Both the position numbers and the translations under genes were made by a program. Below, one piece after another: positions 7,183 to 15,327 of a stretch of DNA of 64,000 bases. Numbering within the stretch: the stretch's first letter is position 1; every line of letters begins with the position of its first letter. The stretch covers positions 1,736,001 to 1,800,000 of the forward strand of contig NZ_LT594324.1 of assembly GCF_900089605.1 (NCBI RefSeq), given 5' to 3'. Source of the stretch: Micromonospora narathiwatensis (GTDB taxonomy: Bacteria; Actinomycetota; Actinomycetes; Mycobacteriales; Micromonosporaceae). Below the pieces are notes generated by a model, which saw nothing but the letters and a program-made list of their open reading frames with translations, made no database searches and was not told the origin of the DNA.

Positions 7183-8415
7183 TCAGGCTCCCGGGCCGAC
7201 CAGCAGCGCGGCGACGGTGGCGGTGGTGGCCACGGCCGCGAGGGCGGCGCTGGTGGCCACGAACCGGCCCAGCGGCACGGTCACCCCGGCGGCGCGGCAG
7301 CGTTCGTACCAGATCAGCGTCGCCAGCGACGCCCACGGGGTGGCGAGTGGCCCGACGTTGGTGCCCACCAGCAGGGCCAGCAACCGGGTGTGGTGATCGG
7401 CGGGGATGACCGCCTCGCCGGCCACGTACGCGGGCAGGTTGTTGACCACGTTGGCGAAGAGCGCGCCGACGGCGCCGGCCCGCAGCACGCCCTCGGTGCC
7501 CGGGTCGCCGCCGATCAGGGTGCCCATCACGGTGTCCAGCCCGTGCCGGCCGATGGTCTGCACCACCAGGAACAGCCCGGTGACGAACACCAGCAGCCGC
7601 CACGGGACCAGCCGGAGGGTCAGGCTGTCCCGGGCGCGGACGGCGAACCCGGCGACCAGCAGCGCGGCGGCCACCCCGGAGGCGAGCCCGATCTCGACCC
7701 CGGCGAGGATCCCGGCGACGAAGATCAGGCAGGCGACGAGGGCGGTGCGGTGGAGCACCCGGTCGGGTGGCACGTGCGCCGGCGGTGGCCGGAACGGGTC
7801 GGCACCGGCCCGGGCCGGTCGCCAGTACCACCACCACAGCAGCAGCATGGTGATCACGATGGCGACCAGTTGCGGCCACCACAGCCGGGCCGCCCACGGC
7901 ACCGGGGCCAGCCCGATACGGCCGCTGGCCAGGATGTTGGTCAGGTTGGACACCGGCAGCAGCAGGCTGGCCGTGTTGGCCAGCCAGACCGTGGTCATCG
8001 CCAGCGGGGTGGGCGGCACGCCGAGCCGGCGGGCCAGGGCGATCATCACCGGGGTGAGCAGGACGGCGGTGGTGTCCAGGTTGAGCGCGATCGTGGTCAC
8101 CGACGCGAAGCCGACGCAGAGCCAGAACAGCGCGCGGAAGCTGCCCCGCGCGGTGATCGCCATCCGGGCGGCGAGCGCGTCGAAGACCCCGGCCGCCGCG
8201 GTCAGCTCGGCCAGCACCACCACCGTGCCGAGGAAGATCAGGATGGGCACGATCCGGCGTACGGTGGCCTCGGCGTCGGCGCGGGGGAGGAACCCGGTGA
8301 CGACGCACAGGACGCCGACCACCGCGAGCCCGATCGCGGTCCAGTCGAGTACGTGCAGGCGGCCCCAGCGGGTTCGGTCCGGTGCGGCGAACGGCGGCTC
8401 GCCGGTGCTTTCCAC
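7183..8415 (-). CDS. ArsB/NhaD-family ion permease
   Basis: About 410 residues from a GTG at 8415; no strong ribosome site is visible, so the start is approximate. The protein is nearly all transmembrane, with 10-12 helices. Family signatures include ALNLDTTAVLLTPVMIALARR, NTASLLLPVSNLTNILA and its pseudo-symmetric counterpart FANVVNNLPAYVAGE, then LVGTNVGPLATPWASLATL, as in ArsB, NhaD and citrate transporters of the ion-transporter superfamily. Substrate could be arsenite, Na+/H+ or a dicarboxylate. No arsR or arsC lies nearby, so an arsenic role is not supported by context. It appears to be a single-gene unit. Confidence 0.8.
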   Translation of the reverse strand: MESTGEPPFAAPDRTRWGRLHVLDWTAIGLAVVGVLCVVTGFLPRADAEATVRRIVPILIFLGTVVVLAELTAAAGVFDALAARMAITARGSFRALFWLCVGFASVTTIALNLDTTAVLLTPVMIALARRLGVPPTPLAMTTVWLANTASLLLPVSNLTNILASGRIGLAPVPWAARLWWPQLVAIVITMLLLWWWYWRPARAGADPFRPPPAHVPPDRVLHRTALVACLIFVAGILAGVEIGLASGVAAALLVAGFAVRARDSLTLRLVPWRLLVFVTGLFLVVQTIGRHGLDTVMGTLIGGDPGTEGVLRAGAVGALFANVVNNLPAYVAGEAVIPADHHTRLLALLVGTNVGPLATPWASLATLIWYERCRAAGVTVPLGRFVATSAALAAVATTATVAALLVGPGA

Positions 8416-8491
8416 GAGGCATGATCCTGGCACACCGCCGGGTGGCCGGCCGGCATGACCAGGACTACCCGTCCGTCCGGGGCCGACCGTG

Positions 8492-8527
8492 CCGAGGGCC
8501 GGCCGGGTCGCCCCGGCCGGCCCTCGG
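8492..8527 (-). terminator. Strong hairpin terminator after the GH16 gene
   Basis: A perfect 16-base-pair stem (CCGAGGGCCGGCCGGG paired with its complement) with a 4-base loop TCGC, 34 bases beyond the GH16 stop on the minus strand. There is no U-tract, which is usual for actinomycetes. Confidence 0.75.
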
Positions 8528-8560
8528 GCGGTCACCGGGCCGGGCCCGGTACGACGCGGC

Positions 8561-9796
8561 TCAGCGTCGCCACTTCTGGTTCGCCCCGCCGGTGCAGTCC
8601 CAGATCTGCAACGGGGTGCCGTCGGCGGAGCTGACCCCGGTGGCGTCCAGGCACTTGTTGGCCTGTGGGTTGACGATGTCCCCGGTGGAGGTGAACACCC
8701 ACCGCTGCGCGCCGGTGCCGTTGCAGTCGTAGAGCTGCACCCGTGCGCCGTTGGCGGTCGACCCGGCGGTGACGTCGAGGCACTTGCCGAGGGCGCGTAC
8801 CGAGCCGTCGGCGTTCCAGGTCCAGTTCTGGGCGGCGGTGCCGTTGCAGGTCCAGAGCTGGATCGGGGTGCCGTTGGCGGTGTTGGCGCTGGCGACGTCC
8901 ACGCACTTGTTGCCGTACCCGACGATCTGGCCGCCGGTGCCGCCACCGCCGTTGTCCCAGGCCTGGACCCGGACGTAGTCGATGACCATCGTCTGCGGGA
9001 AGACCGTGCTGCCGTCCGGCGAGCCGGGCCAGTTTCCACCGACCGCCACGTTCATGATCATGAAGAACGGGTGGTCGAAGACCCACCGTTTGCCGGCCGC
9101 GTCCGCCGGGGTCTTGCGCGAGTACGCCACGCCGTCGAGGTACCAGGTGATGGAGTCGGGCGCCCAGTCGACGGCGTAGGTGTGGAACGCGTCGGCGAGG
9201 GCCTGACCGCCGGGCAGCGAGGTCTGGCCGGTCAGCGGGTTGCCGCCGGAGTAGCCCGGCCCGTGCAGGCTGCCGTGCACGGTGGACGGCTCGCGACCGA
9301 TGTTCTCCATGATGTCGATCTCGCCGCTGTTGGGCCACGGGTTGGTGGCGATGTCGTTGCCCAGCATCCAGAACGCCGGCCAGATCCCCTGACCCCGGGG
9401 GATCTTGATCCGCGCCTCGAACCGGCCGTACGCCTGGGTGAACGTGTTGGCGGTGAGCAGCCGCGCGGAGGTGTACTGGCAGCTGCCGTACCAGCAGGAG
9501 TAGCCCGACGGGTTCTCCCGGCGGGCGGTGATCACCAGGTTCCCGTTGCCGTCGAGGGCGGCGTTGCGGGTGCTCGACGTGTAGTACTGCAGCTCGTTGT
9601 TGCCCCAGCCACTGCCACCGATGTCGTAGCGCCACTTGCTGGCGTCCGGCGCCGTGCCGGCCGCCCCGTTGAAGTCGTCGGACCAGGTGACCGCGCCGGG
9701 TGCCGCGGCGGCGGGTGCGCTCGTGGTCGCCGTGAGCGCCACCGTGAGGCCCACGCTCGCGAGGGCCACGGCGGCGATGGTACGGATTCTCCGCAC
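8561..9796 (-). CDS. Secreted GH16 endo-beta-1,3-glucanase with C-terminal ricin-type (CBM13) domain
   Basis: This is a 411-residue protein. The GTG at 9796 has GGGGAGGA six bases upstream and opens a standard signal peptide (VRRIRTIAAVALASVG...SAPAAAA). The GH16 domain covers about residues 35-280 and has the catalytic GEIDIMENIG (ExDxxE), preceded by GIWPAFWMLG. After a Gly-rich linker the last ~120 residues hold three QxW-type repeats (NKCVDVASANTANGTPIQLW, QNWTW, QRWVF, QKW), a beta-trefoil carbohydrate-binding module. It should hydrolyse laminarin or fungal wall beta-1,3-glucan outside the cell. A CebR-like inverted repeat lies upstream at 9911-9924, suggesting oligosaccharide-responsive repression. 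Confidence 0.93.
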   Translation of the reverse strand: MRRIRTIAAVALASVGLTVALTATTSAPAAAAPGAVTWSDDFNGAAGTAPDASKWRYDIGGSGWGNNELQYYTSSTRNAALDGNGNLVITARRENPSGYSCWYGSCQYTSARLLTANTFTQAYGRFEARIKIPRGQGIWPAFWMLGNDIATNPWPNSGEIDIMENIGREPSTVHGSLHGPGYSGGNPLTGQTSLPGGQALADAFHTYAVDWAPDSITWYLDGVAYSRKTPADAAGKRWVFDHPFFMIMNVAVGGNWPGSPDGSTVFPQTMVIDYVRVQAWDNGGGGTGGQIVGYGNKCVDVASANTANGTPIQLWTCNGTAAQNWTWNADGSVRALGKCLDVTAGSTANGARVQLYDCNGTGAQRWVFTSTGDIVNPQANKCLDATGVSSADGTPLQIWDCTGGANQKWRR

Positions 9797-9910
9797 AGAT
9801 TCCTCCCCAGGGTCGGTCGCCCCGCCTCGGCGTGATCGGGCGGGCCGAACAGTTAACAAACCATATAAATAGATATTGTTAAAGCTATGAATGAAGGGGG
9901 GAGGTGTCAA

Positions 9911-9924
9911 GAGAGCGCTCCCCG
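9911..9924. promoter_or_regulatory. CebR-like operator upstream of the GH16 gene
   Basis: The core GAGCGCTC at 9913-9920 is palindromic and sits in AGAGCGCTCCCC. This is a near match to the TGGGAGCGCTCCCA box bound by LacI-family CebR in Streptomyces. The AT-rich stretch at 9851-9890 between it and the gene probably holds the -10/-35 elements. CebR itself is not in the window. Confidence 0.5.
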
Positions 9925-10027
9925 GCGGGCTGCGGAGTGCCCGAGGTGCGCAGCCGGTGGCCGGCGATGTGCTCCACCGGCTCGGCTGACCGGCCGGCCG
10001 GCTCGCCCCGGGACCGTGGACGTCGGC

Positions 10028-10513
10028 TCAGCGGGCCGGGCGGCGTCCCTTGAGGCGGCGGCCCAGCTCGCGGGCGATCTCCCGGTTGGCGTCCCGTTCG
10101 GCGAGGGTCTGCCGCTTGTCGTACGACTTCTTGCCCTTCGCCAGGCCCAGCTCGACCTTGGCCCAGCCGTTGGAGAAGTACATCGACAGCGGCACCAGGG
10201 TCAGCCCGCTCTCCCGCAGCTTCTCCAGGATCCGGGCGATCTCCACCCGGTGCAGCAGCAGCTTGCGGGTGCGCCGGGGTGCGTGGTTGGTCCACGTGCC
10301 ATAGCCGTACTCGGCGATGTGCAGGCCGTACAGCATGATCTCGCCGTCGCGCTCCTGGGCGAACGCGTCGACCAGCGACACCCGCCCCTCGCGCAGCGAC
10401 TTCACCTCGGTGCCGGCCAGCACGATCCCGGCCTCGTACGTCTTGAGGATGGTGTAGTCGTGCCGCGCCTTCTTGTTGGAGGCGACGAGCTTTCGCCCGT
10501 TATCCCTGGCCAC
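10028..10513 (-). CDS. smpB: SsrA-binding protein SmpB
   Basis: This is a 161-residue protein of standard SmpB length. Recognisable blocks are [65 protein letters not shown], then [27 protein letters not shown] and the basic tail. The GTG at 10513 has GGGGAGG upstream. SmpB binds tmRNA and delivers it to stalled ribosomes for trans-translation. The ssrA gene, which is often nearby, was not recognised here. The basic C-terminal tail ([11 protein letters not shown]), needed to enter the empty mRNA channel, is intact. Confidence 0.97.
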   Translation of the reverse strand: MARDNGRKLVASNKKARHDYTILKTYEAGIVLAGTEVKSLREGRVSLVDAFAQERDGEIMLYGLHIAEYGYGTWTNHAPRRTRKLLLHRVEIARILEKLRESGLTLVPLSMYFSNGWAKVELGLAKGKKSYDKRQTLAERDANREIARELGRRLKGRRPAR

Positions 10514-10765
10514 GCCCACCTCCCCGTTCGTCGACCCGGTGCAGGATACCTGTCGGCCCGGACCGGCCGACACCGTCCGACTCATCGATGGATGCCTATT
10601 GTGCTGATCCGTGCCTCCGAGTAGCTTGTTGACACCCCGAGAGCTGAGCCGGCCTCGTATCCGCACCTCACCCGTCGCCATCGCGCCGCGTACCGCCGTC
10701 CGGCGGTGCGCCAGGGCAGGCGCGCCCGTGCCCCGACCCGTCGGGGCCTCTCTCTGAGGTAGGCC

Positions 10766-12130
10766 ATGAAACGAAGGGTTTTCACCCTCGGCGCCGCGCT
10801 GCTCGCAGTCGCCGCATCCGTCCTGATGTTCGTCGGGCCGGCGGACGCGGCCGTGGGGCTGCACGTCAGCGGGCGCAACATCGTCGAGGCCAACGGCCAG
10901 ACGTTCATCATGCGTGGCGTCAACCATCCCCATGTCTGGTACACCGGCCAGACCAGCTCGTTCGCCAACATCAAGGCGCTCGGCGCGAATACCGTGCGGG
11001 TGGTGCTGGGCAGCGGCAAGCGATGGGGTCCGTCCACCGACGTCGCCAACGTGATCTCCCTGTGCAAGCAGAATCGGCTGATCTGCGTACTGGAGGTGCA
11101 CGACACCACCGGCTACGGCGAGGAATCCGCGGCGGCCTCACTCGACGAGGCGGCCAACTACTGGATCAGCCAGAAGAGCGCCCTGGTCGGCCAGGAGAGC
11201 TACGTGGTCATCAACATCGGCAACGAGCCGATCGGCAACGTCAACGCGAGCCAGTGGACCAGCGCGACCACCGCAGCCATCAAGAAGCTGCGCGCCAACG
11301 GCTTCGAGCACCTGCTCATGGTCGACGGGCCGAACTGGGGTCAGGACTGGCAGTTCGTCATGCGGGACAACGCCCAGGCGATCCTGGACGCCGACAACCA
11401 GCACAACACTGTGCTGTCGATCCACATGTACGCGGTGTTCAACACCGCCGCGGCCGTCACCGACTACCTGAACCGGTTCCAGACCAACGGGTGGCCGCTG
11501 GTCATCGGTGAGTTCGGCTGGCGATTCAACGCGGGCGAGGTCGACCACGAGACCATCCTGGCGGAGGCGCAGGCCCGCCGCCTGGGCTACCTGGGGTGGT
11601 CCTGGAGCGGCAACAGCGACCCGATCCTGGACATGGCCACGAACTTCGATCCCGGCCGGCTCACCACCTGGGGCCAACGGATCTTCAACGGCGCCAACGG
11701 CATCAAGGCCACGGCCAAGGAGGCCACCATCTTCGGGGGAGGGCCGACCGCGACACCGTCGGTGACGCCCACCGGGACGCCGTCGGCCACCCCGTCGGCG
11801 ACTCCCACGACCACCCCGACCGCCGGGGGCGGGACCTGCGCGGCGACGTACTCGATCGTGGGCCAGTGGCAGGGTGGCTTCCAGGGCGACATCCAGGTCA
11901 CCGCCGGCAGTTCGGCGATCAGCGGCTGGACCGTGACGTGGACCTTCGCCAACGGCCAGACCGTCACCCAGACCTGGAACGCGACCGTGACCAGCAGCGG
12001 GTCCAAGGTGACCGCTCGCAACGTGAGCTACAACGGCAGTCTCGGCGCCGGCGCCAGCACCAACTTCGGCTTCCTCGGGTCGTGGAACGGCACCACCAGC
12101 GCCCCTGGCCTGTCCTGCACAGCAAGCTGA
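10766..12130 (+). CDS. Secreted GH5 endo-beta-mannanase with C-terminal CBM2
   Basis: This is a 454-residue protein. GAGGTAGGCC precedes the ATG. The signal peptide runs to about residue 29 (PADAA). The GH5 catalytic domain occupies about 30-325: [10 protein letters not shown] contains the acid/base Glu and [10 protein letters not shown] the nucleophile Glu. The sequence resembles GH5 subfamily 8 mannanases of Streptomyces ([28 protein letters not shown]). A Thr/Pro/Ser linker of repeated TPS(A/V)TP units connects to a C-terminal CBM2 of about 100 residues ([39 protein letters not shown]). The likely substrate is plant mannan or glucomannan, with the module anchoring it to cellulose. A GH5 cellulase is a less likely alternative. 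Confidence 0.9.
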   Translation: MKRRVFTLGAALLAVAASVLMFVGPADAAVGLHVSGRNIVEANGQTFIMRGVNHPHVWYTGQTSSFANIKALGANTVRVVLGSGKRWGPSTDVANVISLCKQNRLICVLEVHDTTGYGEESAAASLDEAANYWISQKSALVGQESYVVINIGNEPIGNVNASQWTSATTAAIKKLRANGFEHLLMVDGPNWGQDWQFVMRDNAQAILDADNQHNTVLSIHMYAVFNTAAAVTDYLNRFQTNGWPLVIGEFGWRFNAGEVDHETILAEAQARRLGYLGWSWSGNSDPILDMATNFDPGRLTTWGQRIFNGANGIKATAKEATIFGGGPTATPSVTPTGTPSATPSATPTTTPTAGGGTCAATYSIVGQWQGGFQGDIQVTAGSSAISGWTVTWTFANGQTVTQTWNATVTSSGSKVTARNVSYNGSLGAGASTNFGFLGSWNGTTSAPGLSCTAS

Positions 12131-12146
12131 CCGAACAGCACCGCGG

Positions 12147-12176
12147 ACCGGGGCCGGCGTGATCGCCGGCCCCGGT
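12147..12176. terminator. Bidirectional terminator between the GH5 and snapalysin genes
   Basis: A perfect 13-base-pair stem (ACCGGGGCCGGCG and complement) with a 4-base loop TGAT, placed between two convergent genes. It can serve both strands. Confidence 0.75.
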
Positions 12177-12182
12177 CGGGCG

Positions 12183-12749
12183 TCAGCGGAGGGCGCCCAC
12201 CGTCGCGGCGGCCGGCCAGCTGTCGGCGAAGACCTCGGTCGTCGTCGCGCCGCGGGCGGCGAAGGAGAAGTACGAGTCGACCGCGGCGGCCTCGCCGGCG
12301 CTCGGGTACGGGTTGGTGCAGCCGGTCCCGGCGCTGCCGCCGGACATCAGGATGGCGCAGTTGCCGTTGTAGTTGTCCGCGAGGCCGAGGATGTGCCCGA
12401 TCTCGTGGGTCATGATCCGCAACGGGGAGTACTGCTGGGCCTGGTAGTAGTCGATGACCACGTAGCCGTTGCCGAGGCTGTTGCGGACGGCGTACGAGCC
12501 GCCGCCGTAGGTGTAGTAGATCATCAGGTTCGAGCCGCACTGGGCCATGTTGATGTTCTTCGTGGCGTTGTTCCAGATGGTGGCCGCCTGGTTGGCGTAC
12601 CCGGCGAAGGGGCCGGCCTGGCTGGTGTTGTAACAGACGTTGCGGATGGCGGCGGAGGCCGGCGCTTGATCGACGGCGACGGCGCCGAGCGCCGTCAGCG
12701 CCGCGGCGGCGAGGGTGGCGAGGATCCGGGACATCTTGGGCATACGCAT
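12183..12749 (-). CDS. Snapalysin-family (M7) secreted zinc metalloprotease
   Basis: This is a 188-residue protein, the usual pre-enzyme size for this family. The signal peptide ends at about PASAA (residue ~34). The zinc site HEIGHILGLADN matches the HExxHxxGxxD motif of the M7 snapalysins, in which Asp is the third ligand. Four Cys residues (VCYNT, AQCGS, NGNCA, TGCTN) could form two disulfides. In Streptomyces this protease gene usually lies beside a divergent LysR activator gene. None is present here, but an inverted repeat sits upstream at 12803-12822. The enzyme is secreted and hydrolyses proteins, classically milk casein. Confidence 0.92.
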   Translation of the reverse strand: MRMPKMSRILATLAAAALTALGAVAVDQAPASAAIRNVCYNTSQAGPFAGYANQAATIWNNATKNINMAQCGSNLMIYYTYGGGSYAVRNSLGNGYVVIDYYQAQQYSPLRIMTHEIGHILGLADNYNGNCAILMSGGSAGTGCTNPYPSAGEAAAVDSYFSFAARGATTTEVFADSWPAAATVGALR

Positions 12750-12802
12750 TGCTCACACTCCGTGGGGGGACGGGTCAAGCAGGGACCAGGCCAGCGTATT
12801 GA

Positions 12803-12822
12803 TTGATATAGATCGATATCAA
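12803..12822. promoter_or_regulatory. Inverted repeat TTGATAT-N6-ATATCAA upstream of snapalysin
   Basis: Seven-base perfect arms at 12803-12809 and 12816-12822 lie in the only A/T-rich stretch of this intergenic region, 54-73 bases before the protease start. It may be a regulator site or part of the promoter. The spacing resembles LysR-type T-N-A dyads, but that is only suggestive. Confidence 0.4.
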
Positions 12823-12861
12823 CCCCCTCTTGTGTCGCGCCCCGGCGCGCGACGTCCGGGT

Positions 12862-12892
12862 GGGCCTGGCCGCCCGGGTGGCGGCCAGGCCC
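12862..12892 (-). terminator. Hairpin terminator after the GH62 gene
   Basis: A 13-base-pair stem GGGCCTGGCCGCC with its complement and a 5-base loop, starting 5 bases beyond the GH62 stop on the minus strand. Confidence 0.75.
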
Positions 12893-12896
12893 CCGG

Positions 12897-14360
12897 TCAG
12901 CAGGTGGAGTTTGTCTGGGTCAGCAGGCCGAGCCGCCAGGGCAGGCCGTTGTAGTCGCCGCCGGCGTTGGGGTCCAGGCCCTGGTACAGGTAGCGCAGGT
13001 TGCAGGGGCTGATCGTCAGGGTCTGGTCGTAGCCACTGCGGATCATCTCGCCGTGGCTGATGTCGCGGGTCCAGGCCGTGCCGGTGAAGGTGACGTTGTT
13101 GGCCCGGGCGAACGGGTTGCTCTCGCTGTCGGCGAGCGGCTGCCACGGTCCGGTGACGGCCGGCGCGGTCCAGGAGCGGAAGTAGCGCCGGCCGTCGCCG
13201 CCGATCGCCTCGACGAGCAGCAGGTACTGGTTGCCGACCCGGTAGACGTTGGCCGCCTCGAACAACCGGTTGCGGTTGCTGTCCTGCATGGCGATGACGG
13301 TGTTGGTGAAGCCGTTGGGGAACTGCGCCAGCGTGGTCTGCGAGCGGTAGAGGTGACCGTTGTCGTCGGAGGAGAACAGGTAGCAGTTGCCGCTGTCGCA
13401 GATCACCCACATGTCGACCCAGTAGCCGTTGCCGATGTTCTGCCGGATGATGTCGGGCATCCCGCTGTAGAAGTGCTTCGGCGCGCTCCACCCGGCGGGG
13501 TTGCCGATGTCCGGGTTGGTGGAGTACGACGCGTTTCCGGTCTGGTAGACCAGGTACCACAGCCGTTGCGGGGCGAAGTAGAACACCTGCGGAGCGGCCC
13601 GGTAGCCGGTGCCGATCGGGGACTGGTCGAGGTAGTAGAAGGGGGCCGAGCCGGCCTGGGGCCAGTCGGTGAAGCTGGTGTAGACGAGGTTGTAGCCCGA
13701 CGACTGCGCGGTGCTGGCGAAGACGTGGTACCTGCCGTTGTAGTACACCACCGACGGGTCCTTGATGCCGGCGATGTTCCGGCCGTCCGCCTTCGGGCCG
13801 ATCAGCGCGCCGCCGGAGCTCCAGCGGAAGGTGCTCGGCAGGCTGCCGCTCGGCGGCGGCGTGGTCGGCGGTGGCGTGCTCGGCGGGGGAGTGCTCGGCG
13901 GGGGAGTGCTCGGTGGCGGGGCGGTGCTCGGCGGCGGGGTGCCCGTGCCGCCGGTGCAGGTGACCCCGTTGAGCGCGAAGCTCGTCGGCGCGGGGTTGCT
14001 GCCGCTCCAGGAGCCGTTGAACCCGAACGACACGCTGGCGTTGCTGCCGATGCTCGCGTTGTAGCTGACGTTCACGGCTCTGAGCTGCGCTCCGTTCTGG
14101 GTGATGGTGGCGTTCCAGTACTGGGTGACGGTCTGACCGGCGGCGAAGGACCAGGTGAGGGTCCAGCCGTCGACCGGGTCCCCGAGGTTGGTGACGGTGA
14201 CGTTCGCGCCGAATCCGTCCTGCCACTGGGAGGACACCGTGTAGGTGACCGAGCAGCCGGCCGCGGCGGCGTTGGCGGGCAGGGTCACGGCTCCGGCGGC
14301 GGCGACCAGTCCTGCGGTGGCCGCGAGCAGCGCGGCCCTGCCTTTCCAGGTGGGGTGCAT
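12897..14360 (-). CDS. Secreted GH62 alpha-L-arabinofuranosidase with N-terminal CBM2
   Basis: This is a 487-residue protein. The ATG at 14360 has GGAAGG upstream and begins a signal peptide (MHPTWKGRAALLAATAGLV...NAAAA). Residues ~38-140 form a CBM2 (CSVTYTVSSQWQDGFGANVTV). A Pro-rich linker of repeated PPPST follows, and then the five-bladed GH62 catalytic domain. Key segments are GIKDPSVVYYNGRYHVFAST (Asp base), a central YWVDMWVICD and the C-terminal RDISHGEMIRSGYDQTL with the probable acid Glu. GH62 enzymes release L-arabinose side chains from arabinoxylan or arabinan. The promoter carries the same palindromic operator as the arabinose-utilisation locus 12 kb away, so release and uptake of arabinose are probably co-regulated. 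Confidence 0.95.
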   Translation of the reverse strand: MHPTWKGRAALLAATAGLVAAAGAVTLPANAAAAGCSVTYTVSSQWQDGFGANVTVTNLGDPVDGWTLTWSFAAGQTVTQYWNATITQNGAQLRAVNVSYNASIGSNASVSFGFNGSWSGSNPAPTSFALNGVTCTGGTGTPPPSTAPPPSTPPPSTPPPSTPPPTTPPPSGSLPSTFRWSSGGALIGPKADGRNIAGIKDPSVVYYNGRYHVFASTAQSSGYNLVYTSFTDWPQAGSAPFYYLDQSPIGTGYRAAPQVFYFAPQRLWYLVYQTGNASYSTNPDIGNPAGWSAPKHFYSGMPDIIRQNIGNGYWVDMWVICDSGNCYLFSSDDNGHLYRSQTTLAQFPNGFTNTVIAMQDSNRNRLFEAANVYRVGNQYLLLVEAIGGDGRRYFRSWTAPAVTGPWQPLADSESNPFARANNVTFTGTAWTRDISHGEMIRSGYDQTLTISPCNLRYLYQGLDPNAGGDYNGLPWRLGLLTQTNSTC

Positions 14361-14982
14361 CGAGGGCCTTCCGGGGTGATGGGCGCGTCGGCGTACGGCG
14401 GGGACCGCGTGTTCGGCGCGGCGAGGTGATCCGCCGGGATCGCGTCCGGGACGCGAGTCGTGCCGGCACGCTGACGACGGGCTGAGGAGAGATTGCGGAC
14501 CGACGAACCGGCCGCGTTCGCACGGCCTGTTCGCGTTCACTCGGGCGGCTCGGACCTGTCACCGAACGTCGGCCGGGATCAGACCCGGTGCCCGTCGAAC
14601 AATCGATGATTCCGAATGGATGGCGCGGCCTCGACTCCGGGCAAAAATAGCATGTTATCGATAACACTCTCAAGCCGCTCCGGGGTCGAGGGTGCCAGGA
14701 GGTCGGCCGCGGAGCGCGTGTTGTCGGGCAGCCGAAGGCGGCCACCGGGTTCGGCGGCGCCCGGCCGAGCCGGGCGTCGATCCGGCGTCATGCCGTCGCA
14801 TCGCGACACTCGATCGGACACAACAGGCGGTCAGCAGCGGAGAGTGATGGTAGAAGTGGGTGAGAAATCGTGCGTATCGGTGGAAGTCCGACCGGCCCGC
14901 TGAGGCGAAGGAATGACCGCACGGCTCTCGCGGAGCACCACGGACGGCGGGGCGGGTGGACGACACCGCGGACGGGAGCGGC
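14361..14982. other. Divergent intergenic region between the GH62 and nuo-like operons
   Basis: About 620 bases without a supported gene. It contains the GH62 promoter/operator (14644-14673), implying an untranslated leader of roughly 275 bases for GH62, which is unusually long. The part from 14674 to 14982 should carry the promoter of the plus-strand complex I-like operon, but no convincing -35/-10 pair was picked out. No hairpin or riboswitch was recognised in the GH62 leader. Confidence 0.4.
14644..14673 (-). promoter_or_regulatory. GH62 promoter with embedded arabinose-type LacI operator
   Basis: Read on the minus strand: TTGAGA (14673-14668), an 18-base spacer, then TATTTT (14649-14644). 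The spacer contains TGTTATCGATAACA (14653-14666), a perfect 14-base palindrome. A repressor bound there would block RNA polymerase. The palindrome matches the family of sites at the LacI gene, at araB and upstream of the large secreted arabinosidase-like gene. Confidence 0.65.
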
Positions 14983-15327
14983 ATGTACGCAGGGACGGCG
15001 AGCATGGTCCTGGTGGCCGCGCTCGTCGTCGCCGGCCTGCACCTGGCCCACCGGGCACTGACGATCGCCTCCCCGCCGCTGGAGAGCCTGCCCTTCCAGT
15101 CCGGATGGCCGCCGGCCGAGCACGCGCTGTCGCGCTACCACGTCCGGTGGTACCTCGCGACCCTGGTCTTCCTCGCCTTCGACGTGGAGATGCTCTTCAT
15201 GTACCCGTGGGCGGTGGTCGTCGGCCGGCTGGGGGCCACCGCGATCGTGGAGATGTTCGTCTTCCTCGGCGGGGTCTTCGTGGCGGTCCTCTGGGCCTGG
15301 CGGGAGGGCGCGCTGCGGTGGGTCTGA
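14983..15327 (+). CDS. nuoA: NuoA-like subunit of a complex I-like membrane assembly
   Basis: This is a 114-residue protein with three transmembrane helices. The ATG at 14983 follows GGGAGCGG; a GTG at 14956 is an alternative. The family signature is visible: SLPFQSGWPPAEHALSRYHVRWYLATLVFLAFDVEMLFMYPWAVV, corresponding to the NuoA loop and the conserved FD-E-FL-PW motif. NuoA normally connects the quinone-binding region with the membrane arm of NADH:quinone oxidoreductase. It is the first gene of an eight-gene run that lacks the NADH-oxidising and FeS subunits. The next gene begins 10 bases before this one ends. Confidence 0.88.
   Translation: MYAGTASMVLVAALVVAGLHLAHRALTIASPPLESLPFQSGWPPAEHALSRYHVRWYLATLVFLAFDVEMLFMYPWAVVVGRLGATAIVEMFVFLGGVFVAVLWAWREGALRWV

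Noticed and set aside
9797..10027. tmRNA (ssrA) next to smpB
   Set aside because: No CCA-ended tRNA-like domain or tag-reading frame could be recognised on either strand beside smpB.
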